A stretch of 64,000 nt of DNA, from contig JAGNEZ010000020.1 of assembly GCA_018003015.1 (NCBI GenBank), forward strand, positions 1 to 64,000, written 5' to 3'. This document shows positions 50,986 to 59,826 of the stretch, in pieces. The translations under genes were made by a program, and so were the position numbers. The stretch comes from Phycisphaerae bacterium. GTDB lineage: Bacteria; Planctomycetota; Phycisphaerae; UBA1845; PWPN01. The notes under the pieces are model-generated. The model made no database searches, was not told the DNA's origin, and worked only from the letters and a program-made list of their open reading frames with translations. The number at the start of each line of letters is the position of its first letter. The stretch's first letter is position 1.

Positions 50986-51999
50986 ATGAATTTCGTGACA
51001 GGGGCTACAGGTCTGCTGGGAAGCCATATCGTCGAGCAGCTGCGTCTGCGTGGGCAGCCGGTGCGGGTCCTCGTCCGCCGGGGCAGCGATGTGGCGTGGC
51101 TCAAGACCCAGGGGGTCGAGTTCGTCGAGGGTGATCTCTGTGACCCCCAGGTTCTCAAAAAAGCCATTGATGGGGTCAGAATTGTCTACCATGCGGCCGC
51201 CAGGGTAGGCGACTGGGGCCCCTGGGAGGACTTCGTCCGGGTGACCATCGAGGGGACCCGCAGTCTGGCCGCGGTCGCCATCGCCTCCGGCTGCGAACGG
51301 TTCCTGCACATCAGCTCGATCAGTGCCTATGGCCATCCGAACGGCGAGGGTCTGGTGTTCGACGAGACCGCCCCGCTGGGAGAGAATCTGCATAAGTGGA
51401 GCTACTACAGCCGGGCCAAGGTGGAAGCCGAGAAGATGCTCTGGGCCCTGCACGCGGCCGGCAAACTGAAGCTGACCGTGATCCGCCCGAGTTGGCTTTA
51501 CGGCCCTCGCGATCGGGCCACGATCTTCCGGCTGTCGCGCATGCTCCGGGAGGGCAAGGCCAAAATCCTCGGTGATGGTGAGAATCGGCTCAACGTGGTC
51601 TACGCCGGCAACGTGGCGGAGTGTTCCATCCTGGCAGCCGAGTCGCCGAGGGCGCTGGGCCAGGCCTACAACGCCTGCAGCGACGGTGAGATGCGGCAGA
51701 AGCAATGGATGAATGCTCTGGCAGCCGCACTGGGTGCTCCGCCCGTCACCCGCCATGTTCCCTACGCCGTGGCCTACAACGTGGCCTTCATGCTGGAGTG
51801 TATCTGGCACCTGTTCGGCATCAAGAAGCCACCGATGATCACGCGTTACGCCGTGTGGCTCATGGGTCGGCGGTGTTACTTCAGTGCTGAGAAGGCTCGC
51901 CAAGACCTGGGCTGGAAATCCACGGTGTCCTACGAGGAAGGCGTGAAGAGGACCATCGCCTGGCTGCATGAGGAGGAGGCTCGCCAAGGCCGCCGATAG
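50986..51999 (+). CDS. NAD-dependent epimerase/dehydratase (3-beta-HSD/HpnA-like SDR)
   Basis: This 337-residue extended SDR is read from ATG 50986; a TTG at 50980 is less likely. NAD binding is by FVTGATGLLGSHIVEQL. The active site is in HISSISAYG with YYSRAK (Tyr and Lys). IRPSWLYGPRD and the VYAGNVAECSILAAESP segment are typical of extended SDRs that act on sterol-like or nucleotide-sugar substrates. The similarity to hopanoid-associated HpnA or 3-beta-hydroxysteroid dehydrogenases is only by pattern. It is 226 nt after the GNAT and on the same strand, so it may or may not be part of that cluster. The squalene-synthase-like gene 7 kb away could be functionally related but is not linked in an operon. 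Confidence 0.88.
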   Translation: MNFVTGATGLLGSHIVEQLRLRGQPVRVLVRRGSDVAWLKTQGVEFVEGDLCDPQVLKKAIDGVRIVYHAAARVGDWGPWEDFVRVTIEGTRSLAAVAIASGCERFLHISSISAYGHPNGEGLVFDETAPLGENLHKWSYYSRAKVEAEKMLWALHAAGKLKLTVIRPSWLYGPRDRATIFRLSRMLREGKAKILGDGENRLNVVYAGNVAECSILAAESPRALGQAYNACSDGEMRQKQWMNALAAALGAPPVTRHVPYAVAYNVAFMLECIWHLFGIKKPPMITRYAVWLMGRRCYFSAEKARQDLGWKSTVSYEEGVKRTIAWLHEEEARQGRR

Positions 52000-52471
52000 G
52001 GGCGGAGGGTGTGATTCGCCTTCGACGGCCCGTTCCGGGGACGGCGATTTCGCCTGTCTCCGGCTCGATCCGATGCCGATGCCGGGCCAGCCGGCGGCGC
52101 GGTTGCTGCCGATCGTGACCGCGAGGGGGGTGTCATTCGCCGGACGGGGCCGGTTTTTTGGCCTCGAGTCGCCGGCGGCCGGCTCATCGCCGGAGGCGCG
52201 TGCGGTTGCGGCTGGTCATTCGCCGGGCCGATTAGTACTTTTTGCCATTTCCGGGGTCAAAAGCGACTGGAGGCCGCATATCGCCGCCGGGGGTGGGGTT
52301 ATCCGCGCTGGCGACCGATCGTCAAGGGCGCGGAGTCCACGTCTTCTCCGGCAGAGTCGATTGCGGGTGGGACAACTCGGCCGGTGGCGGGCTCGGCTTG
52401 CGGGACGGCGCAAAGCCGGGTCTAATCTCGGTTTGGCGATGATCGGACAGCCTGTAAAACGGAGAATGAAT
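52000..52471. other. Intergenic region before the envelope genes
   Basis: This is 472 nt, very GC-rich in its first half, with a short T-run near 52153-52159. Its right end carries a good promoter candidate (52398-52426). No protein-like frame or RNA gene is recognised; the open frame running from 51968 into the chaperone gene has no protein-like character before 52466. Confidence 0.45.
52398..52426 (+). promoter_or_regulatory. Candidate promoter of the OmpH-lpxD-lpxC/fabZ-lpxA operon
   Basis: TTGCGG (52398-52403) and TCTAAT (52421-52426) are separated by exactly 17 nt. The -10 box ends 45 nt before ATG 52472. No other promoter-like pair stands out nearby. Confidence 0.45.
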
Positions 52472-53107
52472 ATGAAGACGGGAATTAGTCTTATGGCCGT
52501 CGTATTAACCGCCGCGATCGTATGGAGCCTGGCCGCCGCTGACAACAAGGCGGCGCCGTCCGCGGCTGGCAAGGGGGCCACGCGAGTCGGGGTGCTAGAC
52601 TTGGTGAAGGTGTTCAACGAGTTCGAGCAGACCAAGGTTCTCAATGCCGAGATCGACAAGTACAAGGCCAAGCTGGGTGAGGAGAAGGTGCAGCGCGAGG
52701 ACAAGATTGACACCGAGAAGAAGACGCTGCAGACCTTCGCTCCGGACAGCGCCGACTATCAGCGCCGTGTCCGGGAGGTGAGGAAGATGATGATCGAGTA
52801 CCGCGCCTGGCTCGAATCCGAGCAGCAGAGCCTTACCGACGAGCACCGCCGCTGGATCGAGCGGACCTATGATATGGTGACCCAGACGACGGCCGCCGTA
52901 GCCCGGGCTCACGGGATCGACGTGATCATCACCAAGGAGGATCTGGATAAGAGCGTCAGCGACACGACGGTTCTGCTCAAGCAGATCCTCAACCGCAAAG
53001 TGGTGTACGCCAGTCCGGATCTTGACATCACCGACGAGGTCATGAAGAGCCTGAATGACGTCTTCGCCAAATCCGGCGGGGCGAAATCGATCCAGTTCGG
53101 GATGTGA
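52472..53107 (+). CDS. OmpH/Skp-type periplasmic chaperone
   Basis: The protein has 211 residues from ATG 52472; GGAG lies 7-9 nt upstream, better placed than for the ATG at 52466. The signal peptide is ISLMAVVLTAAIVWSLAAA. The mature chain begins with the OmpH motif RVGVLDLVKVFNEFEQTKVLNAEIDKYK and then a long coiled-coil (KAKLGEEKVQREDKIDTEKKTLQ, REVRKMMIEYRAWLESEQQSL). A DVIITKEDLDKS strand and KVVYASPDLDITDEVM end it, matching the beta part of Skp. It is expected to hold outer-membrane proteins in the periplasm. It is directly upstream of lpxD, the usual order in Gram-negative genomes. Confidence 0.9.
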   Translation: MKTGISLMAVVLTAAIVWSLAAADNKAAPSAAGKGATRVGVLDLVKVFNEFEQTKVLNAEIDKYKAKLGEEKVQREDKIDTEKKTLQTFAPDSADYQRRVREVRKMMIEYRAWLESEQQSLTDEHRRWIERTYDMVTQTTAAVARAHGIDVIITKEDLDKSVSDTTVLLKQILNRKVVYASPDLDITDEVMKSLNDVFAKSGGAKSIQFGM

Positions 53108-53157
53108 GCCGGGATAGGCCGGAGTGCAATCGCCGAATCGATGGAGAGCACGACGGT

Positions 53158-54210
53158 ATGAGCAGCACCTACACACTGGCCGAGATCGCCAAGTGGGTCC
53201 AAGGCGTGGTTCGGGGCGATGCGAGTGTCCGGATCTCCGGCGTGGCCGGCGTTGAGGAGGCCCAGGTGTCGCACATCACCTGGCTGTCCGACGACAAGTA
53301 TGCCGCGAAGCTGAGGTCCTCGCGGGCGGGTGCCGTCCTGGTCGACGCCCGGTTCGGTGAGACACCCATGGCGGCCATCTTGTGCGAACAGCCGGCCTTG
53401 GCCATCGTAGCGATCCTGGAACACTTCGCTCCGCCGGTGCCGCGTCCTCCGATCGGTGCTCACCCGGCTGCCGTGGTGGCGCCCTCGGCCAGGCTTGGAT
53501 GCGACGTTCGGTTGGGGCCGAACGTGGTCGTGGGCGAGAACGCCGTGATCGGCGATCGGAGCGTGCTCCATGCCAACGTCTTCGTGGGGGCGGATAGCTC
53601 CTTGGGTTCCGACTGCGAGCTCTGGCCGGGTGTGGTGATCCGCGAACGCTGCGAGCTGGGCGACCGGGTGGTGGTTCACCCTAACACGACGGTCGGGGCG
53701 GACGGCTTTGGCTATCAATACGCCGGTGGTCGGCATGTGAAGATTCCCCAGATTGGGAGGGTCGTAATTGAAGCAGATGTTGAAATCGGGGCGAATTGTT
53801 GTATTGATCGGGCCAAGTTTGGGGACACGCGGGTGGGGAGGGGCACTAAGATTGATAACCTGGTGCAGGTTGCCCATAATGTTCAGGTTGGTCCCGGGTG
53901 TATTCTGGTGGCCCAATGCGGGATTGCCGGCAGCACACGGTTGGGACGGGGCGTGGTGCTCGGGGGGAAGGTTGGTGTGAAGGACCATGTGGTCTTGCAC
54001 GATGGTGTGCAAGTGGGGGCTTGCGCCTGTATTTCAAAGGACATACCGGCCGGTTCCCGCGTCATGGGGATTCCCGCGGTCGACCATGAGCGATTTGTTC
54101 GTGAACGGGCTGCCCTGCGGCGGGCGCCGCAGATGGTCGAGCAGATCAAAGCCCTGACCCAACGGATCGAGCAGCTTGAAGCTTCAGCAGACGATAGAGC
54201 GTCCGGTTGA
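53158..54210 (+). CDS. lpxD: UDP-3-O-acylglucosamine N-acyltransferase
   Basis: The protein has 350 residues from ATG 53158; an upstream in-frame GTG at 53104 would add a non-conserved stretch. The N-terminal uridine-binding domain contains TYTLAEIAKWVQGVVRGD and HITWLSDDKYAAKL. A left-handed beta-helix of about ten coils follows, with IGDRSVLHANVFVGADSSLGSDC and the active-site DNLVQVAHNVQVG, where His240 corresponds to the catalytic His. A C-terminal helix (QMVEQIKALTQRIEQLEAS) ends it. It transfers the N-linked acyl chain from acyl-ACP during lipid A synthesis in the cytoplasm. Its last 35 nt overlap the start of the lpxC-fabZ gene. Confidence 0.95.
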   Translation: MSSTYTLAEIAKWVQGVVRGDASVRISGVAGVEEAQVSHITWLSDDKYAAKLRSSRAGAVLVDARFGETPMAAILCEQPALAIVAILEHFAPPVPRPPIGAHPAAVVAPSARLGCDVRLGPNVVVGENAVIGDRSVLHANVFVGADSSLGSDCELWPGVVIRERCELGDRVVVHPNTTVGADGFGYQYAGGRHVKIPQIGRVVIEADVEIGANCCIDRAKFGDTRVGRGTKIDNLVQVAHNVQVGPGCILVAQCGIAGSTRLGRGVVLGGKVGVKDHVVLHDGVQVGACACISKDIPAGSRVMGIPAVDHERFVRERAALRRAPQMVEQIKALTQRIEQLEASADDRASG

Positions 54211-55492
54211 GATCGCCGGCCGGGGGCTGTTCACCGGCGAGCCGGCCACGCTGCGCTTCCGACCCGCGCCCGTGGGGACCGGGGTGGTCTTTGTTCGTGA
54301 CGACCAGAATCCTCCCATTCACATCGCCGCCCGGGTTGACAATGTCGCCAAGCGGCTTCGCCGCACGTCGATCCGCAATGGGACGGTCCAGATCGAGACC
54401 ATCGAGCACTGCATGGCTGCCCTGGCCGGCATGGGTGTGGACAACGCCTTCGTGGAGCTCAACGGCAACGAGGTTCCCGGCCTGGACGGCAGCTGCCTGC
54501 CGTTTGTGGAGAAGATCAAGGAAGCCGGGCTGGTTCAGCAGGACAGGCCGCGTGAGGTCTACCGGATTCCGGAGACGATCCGGGTGTCGGACGGTCCCGG
54601 CTATGTCATGGCCGCTCCGGGTACGGAGGAAGAAGACGCCCTGGAGATCATCTACGATCTGAACTACGGGCCGAACAGTCCGATCGGGCAGCAGATCTTC
54701 AAGGTGCGGCTGACGCCGGAGGCGTTTGAGGAGCAGATTGCGGGATCCAGGACTTTCGTGCTCCGCCAGGAGGCTGAGCAACTGCAGGCCGCTGGCCTCG
54801 GTCGCCATTTGACCTACCAGGAGATTCTGGTCTTCGGGCCGGATGGTCCGATCGACAATCCGCTGCGGTTCGCCAACGAGTGTGTCCGGCACAAGATTCT
54901 GGACCTCATCGGAGACTTGTACCTCTTTGGCAAGCCTCTGGTTGGCAGCATCTTCGCTCGCCAATCGGGCCATTCGCTCAACCACGAGCTTGTCCGGCGG
55001 CTGCAGGAACTGGAGGAAGCGGCTGCGACCAGGAGGAGGCTGTCCTCCGAGCCGGCGTTCGACATCCGCCAGATCCAGAGGATCCTGCCGCATCGGTTTC
55101 CGTTCCTCATGGTGGACCGGGTTGTGCTGCTGGAACCGGGCCAGCGGGCGGTCGGCATCAAGAACGTCACCGCCAACGAGGAGTTCTTCACCGGGCATTA
55201 CCCGGGCCAGCCGATCATGCCCGGCGTGTTGATTATCGAGGCCATGGCCCAGTTAGGCGGCATTCTGCTGTCCCGCGAGCTGGAGCACACCGGCAAGGTC
55301 GCCGTCCTGCTCAGCCTGGACCGGGTCAAGTTTCGCCGGCCGGTGGTGCCCGGCGACCAGTTGGTGATGGAGGCTCTGGCCCGCCGAGTGAAATCGCGGA
55401 CCGGGCATGTGTCGTGTACGGCCAGGGTCAACGACGACCTGGTCGCGGAGGCGGACATCAAGTTCATGATGGTGGACGCGGACCCGCTGTGA
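54176..55492 (+). CDS. lpxC/fabZ: Bifunctional LpxC deacetylase / FabZ dehydratase fusion
   Basis: The protein has 438 residues and starts at TTG, because the LpxC N-terminus (KLQQTIERPVEIAGRGLFTGEP) begins immediately there and no ATG is in frame nearby. The start lies inside lpxD (35-nt overlap). LpxC part (1-about 285): zinc ligands His78 (TIEHCMAAL), His239 and Asp243 (ECVRHKILDLIGDL), general base and His266 (RQSGHSLNHEL). FabZ part (about 293-438): His306 (ILPHRFPFLMVDRV) and Glu355 (IMPGVLIIEAMAQLGG). The first domain deacetylates UDP-3-O-acyl-GlcNAc, the committed lipid A step. The second dehydrates 3-hydroxyacyl-ACP for fatty acid synthesis. Such fusions occur in Bacteroidetes and planctomycetes, probably balancing the two uses of hydroxyacyl-ACP. 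Confidence 0.95.
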   Translation: MKLQQTIERPVEIAGRGLFTGEPATLRFRPAPVGTGVVFVRDDQNPPIHIAARVDNVAKRLRRTSIRNGTVQIETIEHCMAALAGMGVDNAFVELNGNEVPGLDGSCLPFVEKIKEAGLVQQDRPREVYRIPETIRVSDGPGYVMAAPGTEEEDALEIIYDLNYGPNSPIGQQIFKVRLTPEAFEEQIAGSRTFVLRQEAEQLQAAGLGRHLTYQEILVFGPDGPIDNPLRFANECVRHKILDLIGDLYLFGKPLVGSIFARQSGHSLNHELVRRLQELEEAAATRRRLSSEPAFDIRQIQRILPHRFPFLMVDRVVLLEPGQRAVGIKNVTANEEFFTGHYPGQPIMPGVLIIEAMAQLGGILLSRELEHTGKVAVLLSLDRVKFRRPVVPGDQLVMEALARRVKSRTGHVSCTARVNDDLVAEADIKFMMVDADPL

Positions 55493-55505
55493 GACGAGTG
55501 ACTCG

Positions 55506-56372
55506 ATGATACACCCGACTGCTTTCATAGATCCTGGTGCCCGGCTCGGCGGAGGCGTCACCGTGGGCCCGCACTGCTATGTCGGGCCAGGCGTGGTGCT
55601 TGGCGACCGCTGCGTGCTTCGCAACAGTGTGACCATCGTGGGGCAGACGACCTGTGGCAAGGACAATGAGTTCTATCCCGGGGTGGTGATTGGCGAACCC
55701 CCACAGGATCTCAAGTACCGCGGCGAGCCCACCCGGACCGTCGTCGGGGACGGCAACGTGTTCCGCGAGCAGGTCACCGTCCACGCCGGTACCGAGGTTG
55801 CCGGGGGGCTGACCGAGATTGGCTCGCACAACCGCTTTCTGGTCGGGGTGCACATCGCCCACGATGCTCGGGTCGGCAGCGACTGCATCTTCTCGAACTA
55901 TGTTCAGCTGGCCGGGCACGTGCATGTCGAGGACCGCGTGACCATTGGTGGGATTGTCGGCATACACCATTTCACGACCTTGGGGACGCTGTCCTACATC
56001 GGCGGTCTGAGCCGGATCGTGGCTGACGTGCCGCCGTTCATGATCGTCGAGGGCAACCCGTCGCGGGTTCGAGGATTCAACGAGACCGGAATGCGCCGCT
56101 GGGGCTACAGACCCGATCAGATCAAGGCCATGCGCGAGGCCTACCGCACGCTGTTCAGCCAGAAGGCTGAAACCAGCGGCTTCTCCATGAACGAACGACT
56201 GAGCAAGCTCGATACGCGGTGCGAAGGCAACGGCGAGGTCCACTGCCTCTGCGAGTCGATTCGACGCAGCCTGCGGGACGGTGTTTATGGCCGGCAGCTT
56301 GAGCGACTCCGCCGCGACACGGATGCCGACCGGCGCCGGTTCTATGGCCAAGGTACGCCCAGGGAAGAGTGA
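55506..56372 (+). CDS. lpxA: Acyl-ACP--UDP-N-acetylglucosamine O-acyltransferase
   Basis: The protein has 288 residues, starting MIHPTAFIDPGARLGGG. It is a left-handed beta-helix with repeats such as VTVGPHCYVGPGVVLGDRC. The conserved EPPQDLKYRGEPT loop and VHIAHDARVG (His116, His119; the second corresponds to the catalytic His) identify LpxA. The C-terminal helical domain, beginning GFNETGMRRWGYRPDQIKAMREAYRTLF, is standard, but about 50 further residues (from CEGNGEVHC to the end) are Arg-rich and longer than usual. It adds the first 3-hydroxyacyl chain to UDP-GlcNAc. It follows lpxC-fabZ by 13 nt and closes the envelope operon; no lpxB or lpxI homologue is next to it. Confidence 0.95.
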   Translation: MIHPTAFIDPGARLGGGVTVGPHCYVGPGVVLGDRCVLRNSVTIVGQTTCGKDNEFYPGVVIGEPPQDLKYRGEPTRTVVGDGNVFREQVTVHAGTEVAGGLTEIGSHNRFLVGVHIAHDARVGSDCIFSNYVQLAGHVHVEDRVTIGGIVGIHHFTTLGTLSYIGGLSRIVADVPPFMIVEGNPSRVRGFNETGMRRWGYRPDQIKAMREAYRTLFSQKAETSGFSMNERLSKLDTRCEGNGEVHCLCESIRRSLRDGVYGRQLERLRRDTDADRRRFYGQGTPREE

Positions 56373-56705
56373 CGCGCCGAGCCGAGCTGGGCCGAAGCCC
56401 CGCTGCGACGTGGGTTGTACCCTGCGGAGGTGGTGCAGCCAGGAGGGCAGGCCGTTCCTGAATGAGCTTGCCGCGCCGGCGTTCGTTGCCTGGCGGGACT
56501 TGCACTCCTCGGAGCGCGCCCATCGTTACGATGAGGCCGGCCACAAAAGCCAAGTGGGCCGCGGTGCTGATCGTGGGCATCCCATCGATGAAGACCGTAG
56601 GCAAGGCCGGCGCCGGAAGCACCCCGGAAGAGTGGAAGCAGGCACTGGTCACCAGGGCTGCCGGCCGGAAGCAGCCGGTTGCGTCCGGCATGTCGGGGCG
56701 GCCAC
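56373..56705. other. Convergent intergenic region, nothing recognised
   Basis: This is 333 nt between lpxA and the convergent metallopeptidase gene. No strong terminator hairpin, RNA gene or coding frame was identified on either strand. Some frames are open but have no protein-like character. Confidence 0.4.
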
Positions 56706-57899
56706 TCAACACCGCCCCTGGGCGATCTCCTGGAGAATTCTGTCCGCCTCCTCCCAGCGCCCAAAGTGCCGCTCATCGGCGCGGAACTCGGGTGTGTGGG
56801 AGTAACGTTGCCGGCCGTGCCAGCGCACCCCGTGTTTCTTGTGCAGCAGCTCGTGATGCATGACGTGCTCGATGACAAAGCCGGGGACGACGGCCCGGTC
56901 CAGGCTGGCGCTGACCATCACCGTGTCGCGAACGAAGTCGTAGTGGCCGAAGACCCGCCCGGTGAGCGTGCGGCTCCAGACCAGTTTGGGACGCGGCATC
57001 CGGCCGTCGAAGAACTGGCGATTGACCCGCTCGAAGACGTCGGCCAGGTCGCAGGTGACGCCTCGACTGTGCTCGACCGTGCCGGCCGCGGCTTCGAGTT
57101 CGGCGGCCAGGGCCTGGTAGGGCTCGTCCAGCATGGCGTCCATGACCACCGCCCGGCTCGAGGGATGGCCGAGGATGTCCCGGCCGAGATGGTCCAAAGT
57201 CGCCTCGTCGAAACGGATCATCGGCGTGGGCAGAAGGACCCACGTGCCGTCGGGGAAGGCTCGCCATCTGTACAGCCCCTTGAGCGGGCGGTAGTGGATG
57301 AGCAGCGGGCGGCGACAGCGGGTGCTGCCGGAGGGCAGACGGTCGAAGATCACCGATGCCCGCCGGACTGCCTGGACGTAAGATCCAAGAGCTTCTTCAC
57401 GAGCGAAATAGCGGAACCAGCCGACCAGGTCACGGGCTTCTGGCTTCAGGGTTTCCGGGGTCACCCCGTCGCGTGCCATGGAGTGATCGAGCCGCGCGGC
57501 GGTCTCTCGGACCACCTTGAGCGTCGCTCCGGTTCGATCCTGGCCGAGACGCACGAAACGGGCCACATTGTCCAGCAGTCGGTCGAGGAACGGCCGCAGA
57601 CCCCGAAAGGCCAGCGACTCGGGCGGGGGTTTGCGGGAGGCGCCGCCCGCCGGGCTCGGTTCGACGACCGGGACATGCTTGAAGTCGAGCTGAGCGAGGT
57701 ATCGGTAAGCGCGCTGCGAGGGTGCGGCCAGATGGTCGACGGTGGTGCCATGTTCGTGGAGTACCGCCTCGACGTCCCGGAGGAATCTAGCCACATCGCC
57801 GGCCAATCGGTCGCGTTCGGCGGGCGTAACCGGGCGGCTCAGCGCCCGCCGCGTCCGGTTCGCGGTTGCCACAATTCCCGTGATCCTGATTCGCGGCAT
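56706..57899 (-). CDS. SprT-like zinc metallopeptidase domain protein
   Basis: The protein has 397 residues. The C-terminal domain has HHELLH (HExxH at 349-353, zinc ligands) followed by a third likely ligand in RYSHTPEFRADE (His368). VTCDLADVFERVNRQFFDGRMPRPKLVWSRTL just before is the family's usual lead-in. The N-terminal about 220 residues are helical and Arg-rich, with no recognised domain, and a middle stretch (RYRWRAFPDGTWVLLPTPMIRFDEATL) is conserved-looking. SprT-like proteins cut DNA-bound proteins or act in stress; the present one is more diverged. Its ATG lies 1 nt after the stop of the CPBP protease gene, so they are translated together. Confidence 0.75.
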   Translation of the reverse strand: MPRIRITGIVATANRTRRALSRPVTPAERDRLAGDVARFLRDVEAVLHEHGTTVDHLAAPSQRAYRYLAQLDFKHVPVVEPSPAGGASRKPPPESLAFRGLRPFLDRLLDNVARFVRLGQDRTGATLKVVRETAARLDHSMARDGVTPETLKPEARDLVGWFRYFAREEALGSYVQAVRRASVIFDRLPSGSTRCRRPLLIHYRPLKGLYRWRAFPDGTWVLLPTPMIRFDEATLDHLGRDILGHPSSRAVVMDAMLDEPYQALAAELEAAAGTVEHSRGVTCDLADVFERVNRQFFDGRMPRPKLVWSRTLTGRVFGHYDFVRDTVMVSASLDRAVVPGFVIEHVMHHELLHKKHGVRWHGRQRYSHTPEFRADERHFGRWEEADRILQEIAQGRC

Positions 57900-57900
57900 G

Positions 57901-58692
57901 TCAGCCCCGCAGTGTGCTCACGATGACCACGATACCATTGTAGAAGACATGGCAGCCGGCCGCGATGCCGAAGCCGCGATAGAGGAAGAGTCCCGCGAGG
58001 TAGATGCCCGCCGCCGTCCGGAAGGTGAAGGTGCTCATCTCGAAGGTCTCGGCCCCGAGCGGGGGATGGTGCTGGGCGGCAAAAAGGGCCGAGGATGCCA
58101 GTACCGCGAAGACCAGCGAGGCCGACCGGTTCAGCTTGCAGACGTTGACCAGGAGGATGTCCAGGCCGGTGATCAGGAACAGCCGGAAGACCAGCTCTTC
58201 GTAGAGTCCTGCTCCGACGCCACGGATGGCCTCGTCGATCCAGTCGTGGGCCCGGGGCTGCGTGCCGGCGAGCAGAGCGGTGTGCACCACCCGGTTGAAC
58301 ACGAACAGCGGAATGGTCCAGATCAGGCTCTCACCGAGCATGCCCGGGAGCACAAAGGGGTCGAACCGCCACGGATGCCGGGCGGCCAGGTGCCAGGCGA
58401 CCAGGATGACGACCACCGCCATGCCGGGAAAGATGTAACCGAAATGGCCCGCCCCCAGCGCCGTGACCACGCGCTCGATGAGATACACGGCCACCAGTTT
58501 CGGCTTGTCGTCCGGAGCCCCGTTCTGGGCGAAGTAGATGCCGATTTCGAAGGCCAGCAGCATGGGCAGGATGAAGACCAGGCTCGGCCAGGGCCGCAGG
58601 GTCACGAACGAGTAGTGCTGGCCCTCCGGCGAGTCGGGTGAAGGGAGGGTGAAGATGTCCTCCCTGTGCCTAGCTGTCGGCTTCCTGACCAT
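57901..58692 (-). CDS. CPBP (CAAX) family intramembrane metalloprotease
   Basis: The protein has 263 residues and about six membrane segments (SLVFILPMLLAFEIGIYFA, GYIFPGMAVVVILVAW, SLIWTIPLFVFNRVV and later ones). The catalytic signature EELVFR is at residues 165-170 (GAGLYEELVFRLFLITGLD), with later His in FAAQHHPPLG and AAGCHVFYNGIVV. These are the two Glu, Arg and two His of the CAAX/CPBP (Abi) family. Members process prenylated proteins or act in bacteriocin self-immunity and membrane quality control; the role here is unknown. It is the first gene of a two-gene unit with the downstream SprT-like peptidase, which suggests joint work on membrane or surface proteins. Confidence 0.9.
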   Translation of the reverse strand: MVRKPTARHREDIFTLPSPDSPEGQHYSFVTLRPWPSLVFILPMLLAFEIGIYFAQNGAPDDKPKLVAVYLIERVVTALGAGHFGYIFPGMAVVVILVAWHLAARHPWRFDPFVLPGMLGESLIWTIPLFVFNRVVHTALLAGTQPRAHDWIDEAIRGVGAGLYEELVFRLFLITGLDILLVNVCKLNRSASLVFAVLASSALFAAQHHPPLGAETFEMSTFTFRTAAGIYLAGLFLYRGFGIAAGCHVFYNGIVVIVSTLRG

Positions 58693-58809
58693 GGGCGGCG
58701 ATTATCCTCGGAGGCGGTGGTTCCGCAATAGGTCTGGAATCGGCCGGTGCCGAGCCACCCGGGTGTCACCGGCTGCTCGCCGGTCGATCGTCGAATTCCC
58801 GGGAGGGAC

Positions 58810-59823
58810 TCAATCGCAGCCGGCGGCCTGGAGCGTCCGCTGACGGTGGTTATTGTACCAAGCCGTGACCTGCTCGTTGTCTGTGCCCTCGGTGGCGATC
58901 AGGGCGAGGATCTCCTGCATCTGGGTCCGGTCGATTTTCGGGTGGTACTCGCTTCCCGCCGCGGCCAGCTCGAGCGTGGCGATAGCCGGAAGGTGCGAAC
59001 CGAGGAGGAAGACGCGCAGGCCGGTTTCGGATCCGGGAATGGCCCTGATGTAATCCAGCCCTGCGTCGAGATGGCCGATGGCGTGCCCGATCAGCCGAGA
59101 ACGCCCCTCTGGCGACAACTCGTATCCCGGTTTCTCGGGATCGAGACAGGAGAAGGGGATGAAACTGACCCCGCGCTCGGCATCGACCCGGCAATCCTTG
59201 ATGATGTTGGTCATCTGCAGTCCAAGCCCCAGCCGCCGGCCCTCTTCGCGCCATGCCGGTGTGGCCGCGAATCCGGCCCTACCCAGTCGCAGTTCGAAAA
59301 GGGCGGTGGACATGATGCCGACCACGCCGGCCACGTGATGGCAGTATCGATCGAGGTCGTCGAAATCGCGGCAGAAGAAATGAATGCCGCCGGCCGTCTC
59401 GACGGGGTAGGCGGTGCGCATGCCCGCGATCATGTCCCGCACGCAGGTTCGGATCGGACCGTGGTACTCGGCGGGCAGCGTCAGGAAGGCGGCCAACGCA
59501 TGCTCGGCTCCCGCGACCAGCCGGCCGCAGTCGCCTTCGGGGATCGCGGGCCAGGCCCGCACGAAGGCCCCGATCCGCGCCGAATCGCCCGGCTGGTCCA
59601 TCGCCGCCAGGAACAGATCGTACAGCCGGTCGCGGGCCTCTGCGGCCAGATCTGCCTCGTCCTCAATGGTGTCGGCGATCCGGCAGAGCAGGTAGGCCAC
59701 ACACAGTCCGCGGTCAATCGGATCGGGACATTGCGGGATGATCAGCGCGAAGGACCGCGAGACAGCGGGTAGGATCCCGTTGCAGAACGTCCAGCAGTTG
59801 GTCGGTGCGGTCGGTGGGGACAC
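58810..59823 (-). CDS. Squalene/phytoene synthase family enzyme (squalene synthase-like)
   Basis: The protein has 337 residues, starting at GTG (complement of 59821-59823), 3 nt after the preceding gene's stop. The two Asp-rich motifs for Mg-diphosphate binding are D51TIED55 (LCRIADTIEDE) and D210xxxD214 (QMTNIIKDCRVD). AVSRSFALIIPQ at the N-terminus and HHVAGVVGIMSTALF in the middle are family landmarks. The second motif with NIIKD and the overall layout resemble the eukaryote-type squalene synthase more than HpnC/HpnD. It would join two farnesyl diphosphates to make squalene or a related C30 chain. No squalene-hopene cyclase or other hopanoid gene is in the window. The coupling to an upstream Gfo/Idh gene is unexplained. 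Confidence 0.85.
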   Translation of the reverse strand: MSPPTAPTNCWTFCNGILPAVSRSFALIIPQCPDPIDRGLCVAYLLCRIADTIEDEADLAAEARDRLYDLFLAAMDQPGDSARIGAFVRAWPAIPEGDCGRLVAGAEHALAAFLTLPAEYHGPIRTCVRDMIAGMRTAYPVETAGGIHFFCRDFDDLDRYCHHVAGVVGIMSTALFELRLGRAGFAATPAWREEGRRLGLGLQMTNIIKDCRVDAERGVSFIPFSCLDPEKPGYELSPEGRSRLIGHAIGHLDAGLDYIRAIPGSETGLRVFLLGSHLPAIATLELAAAGSEYHPKIDRTQMQEILALIATEGTDNEQVTAWYNNHRQRTLQAAGCD

Positions 59824-59826
59824 GCC

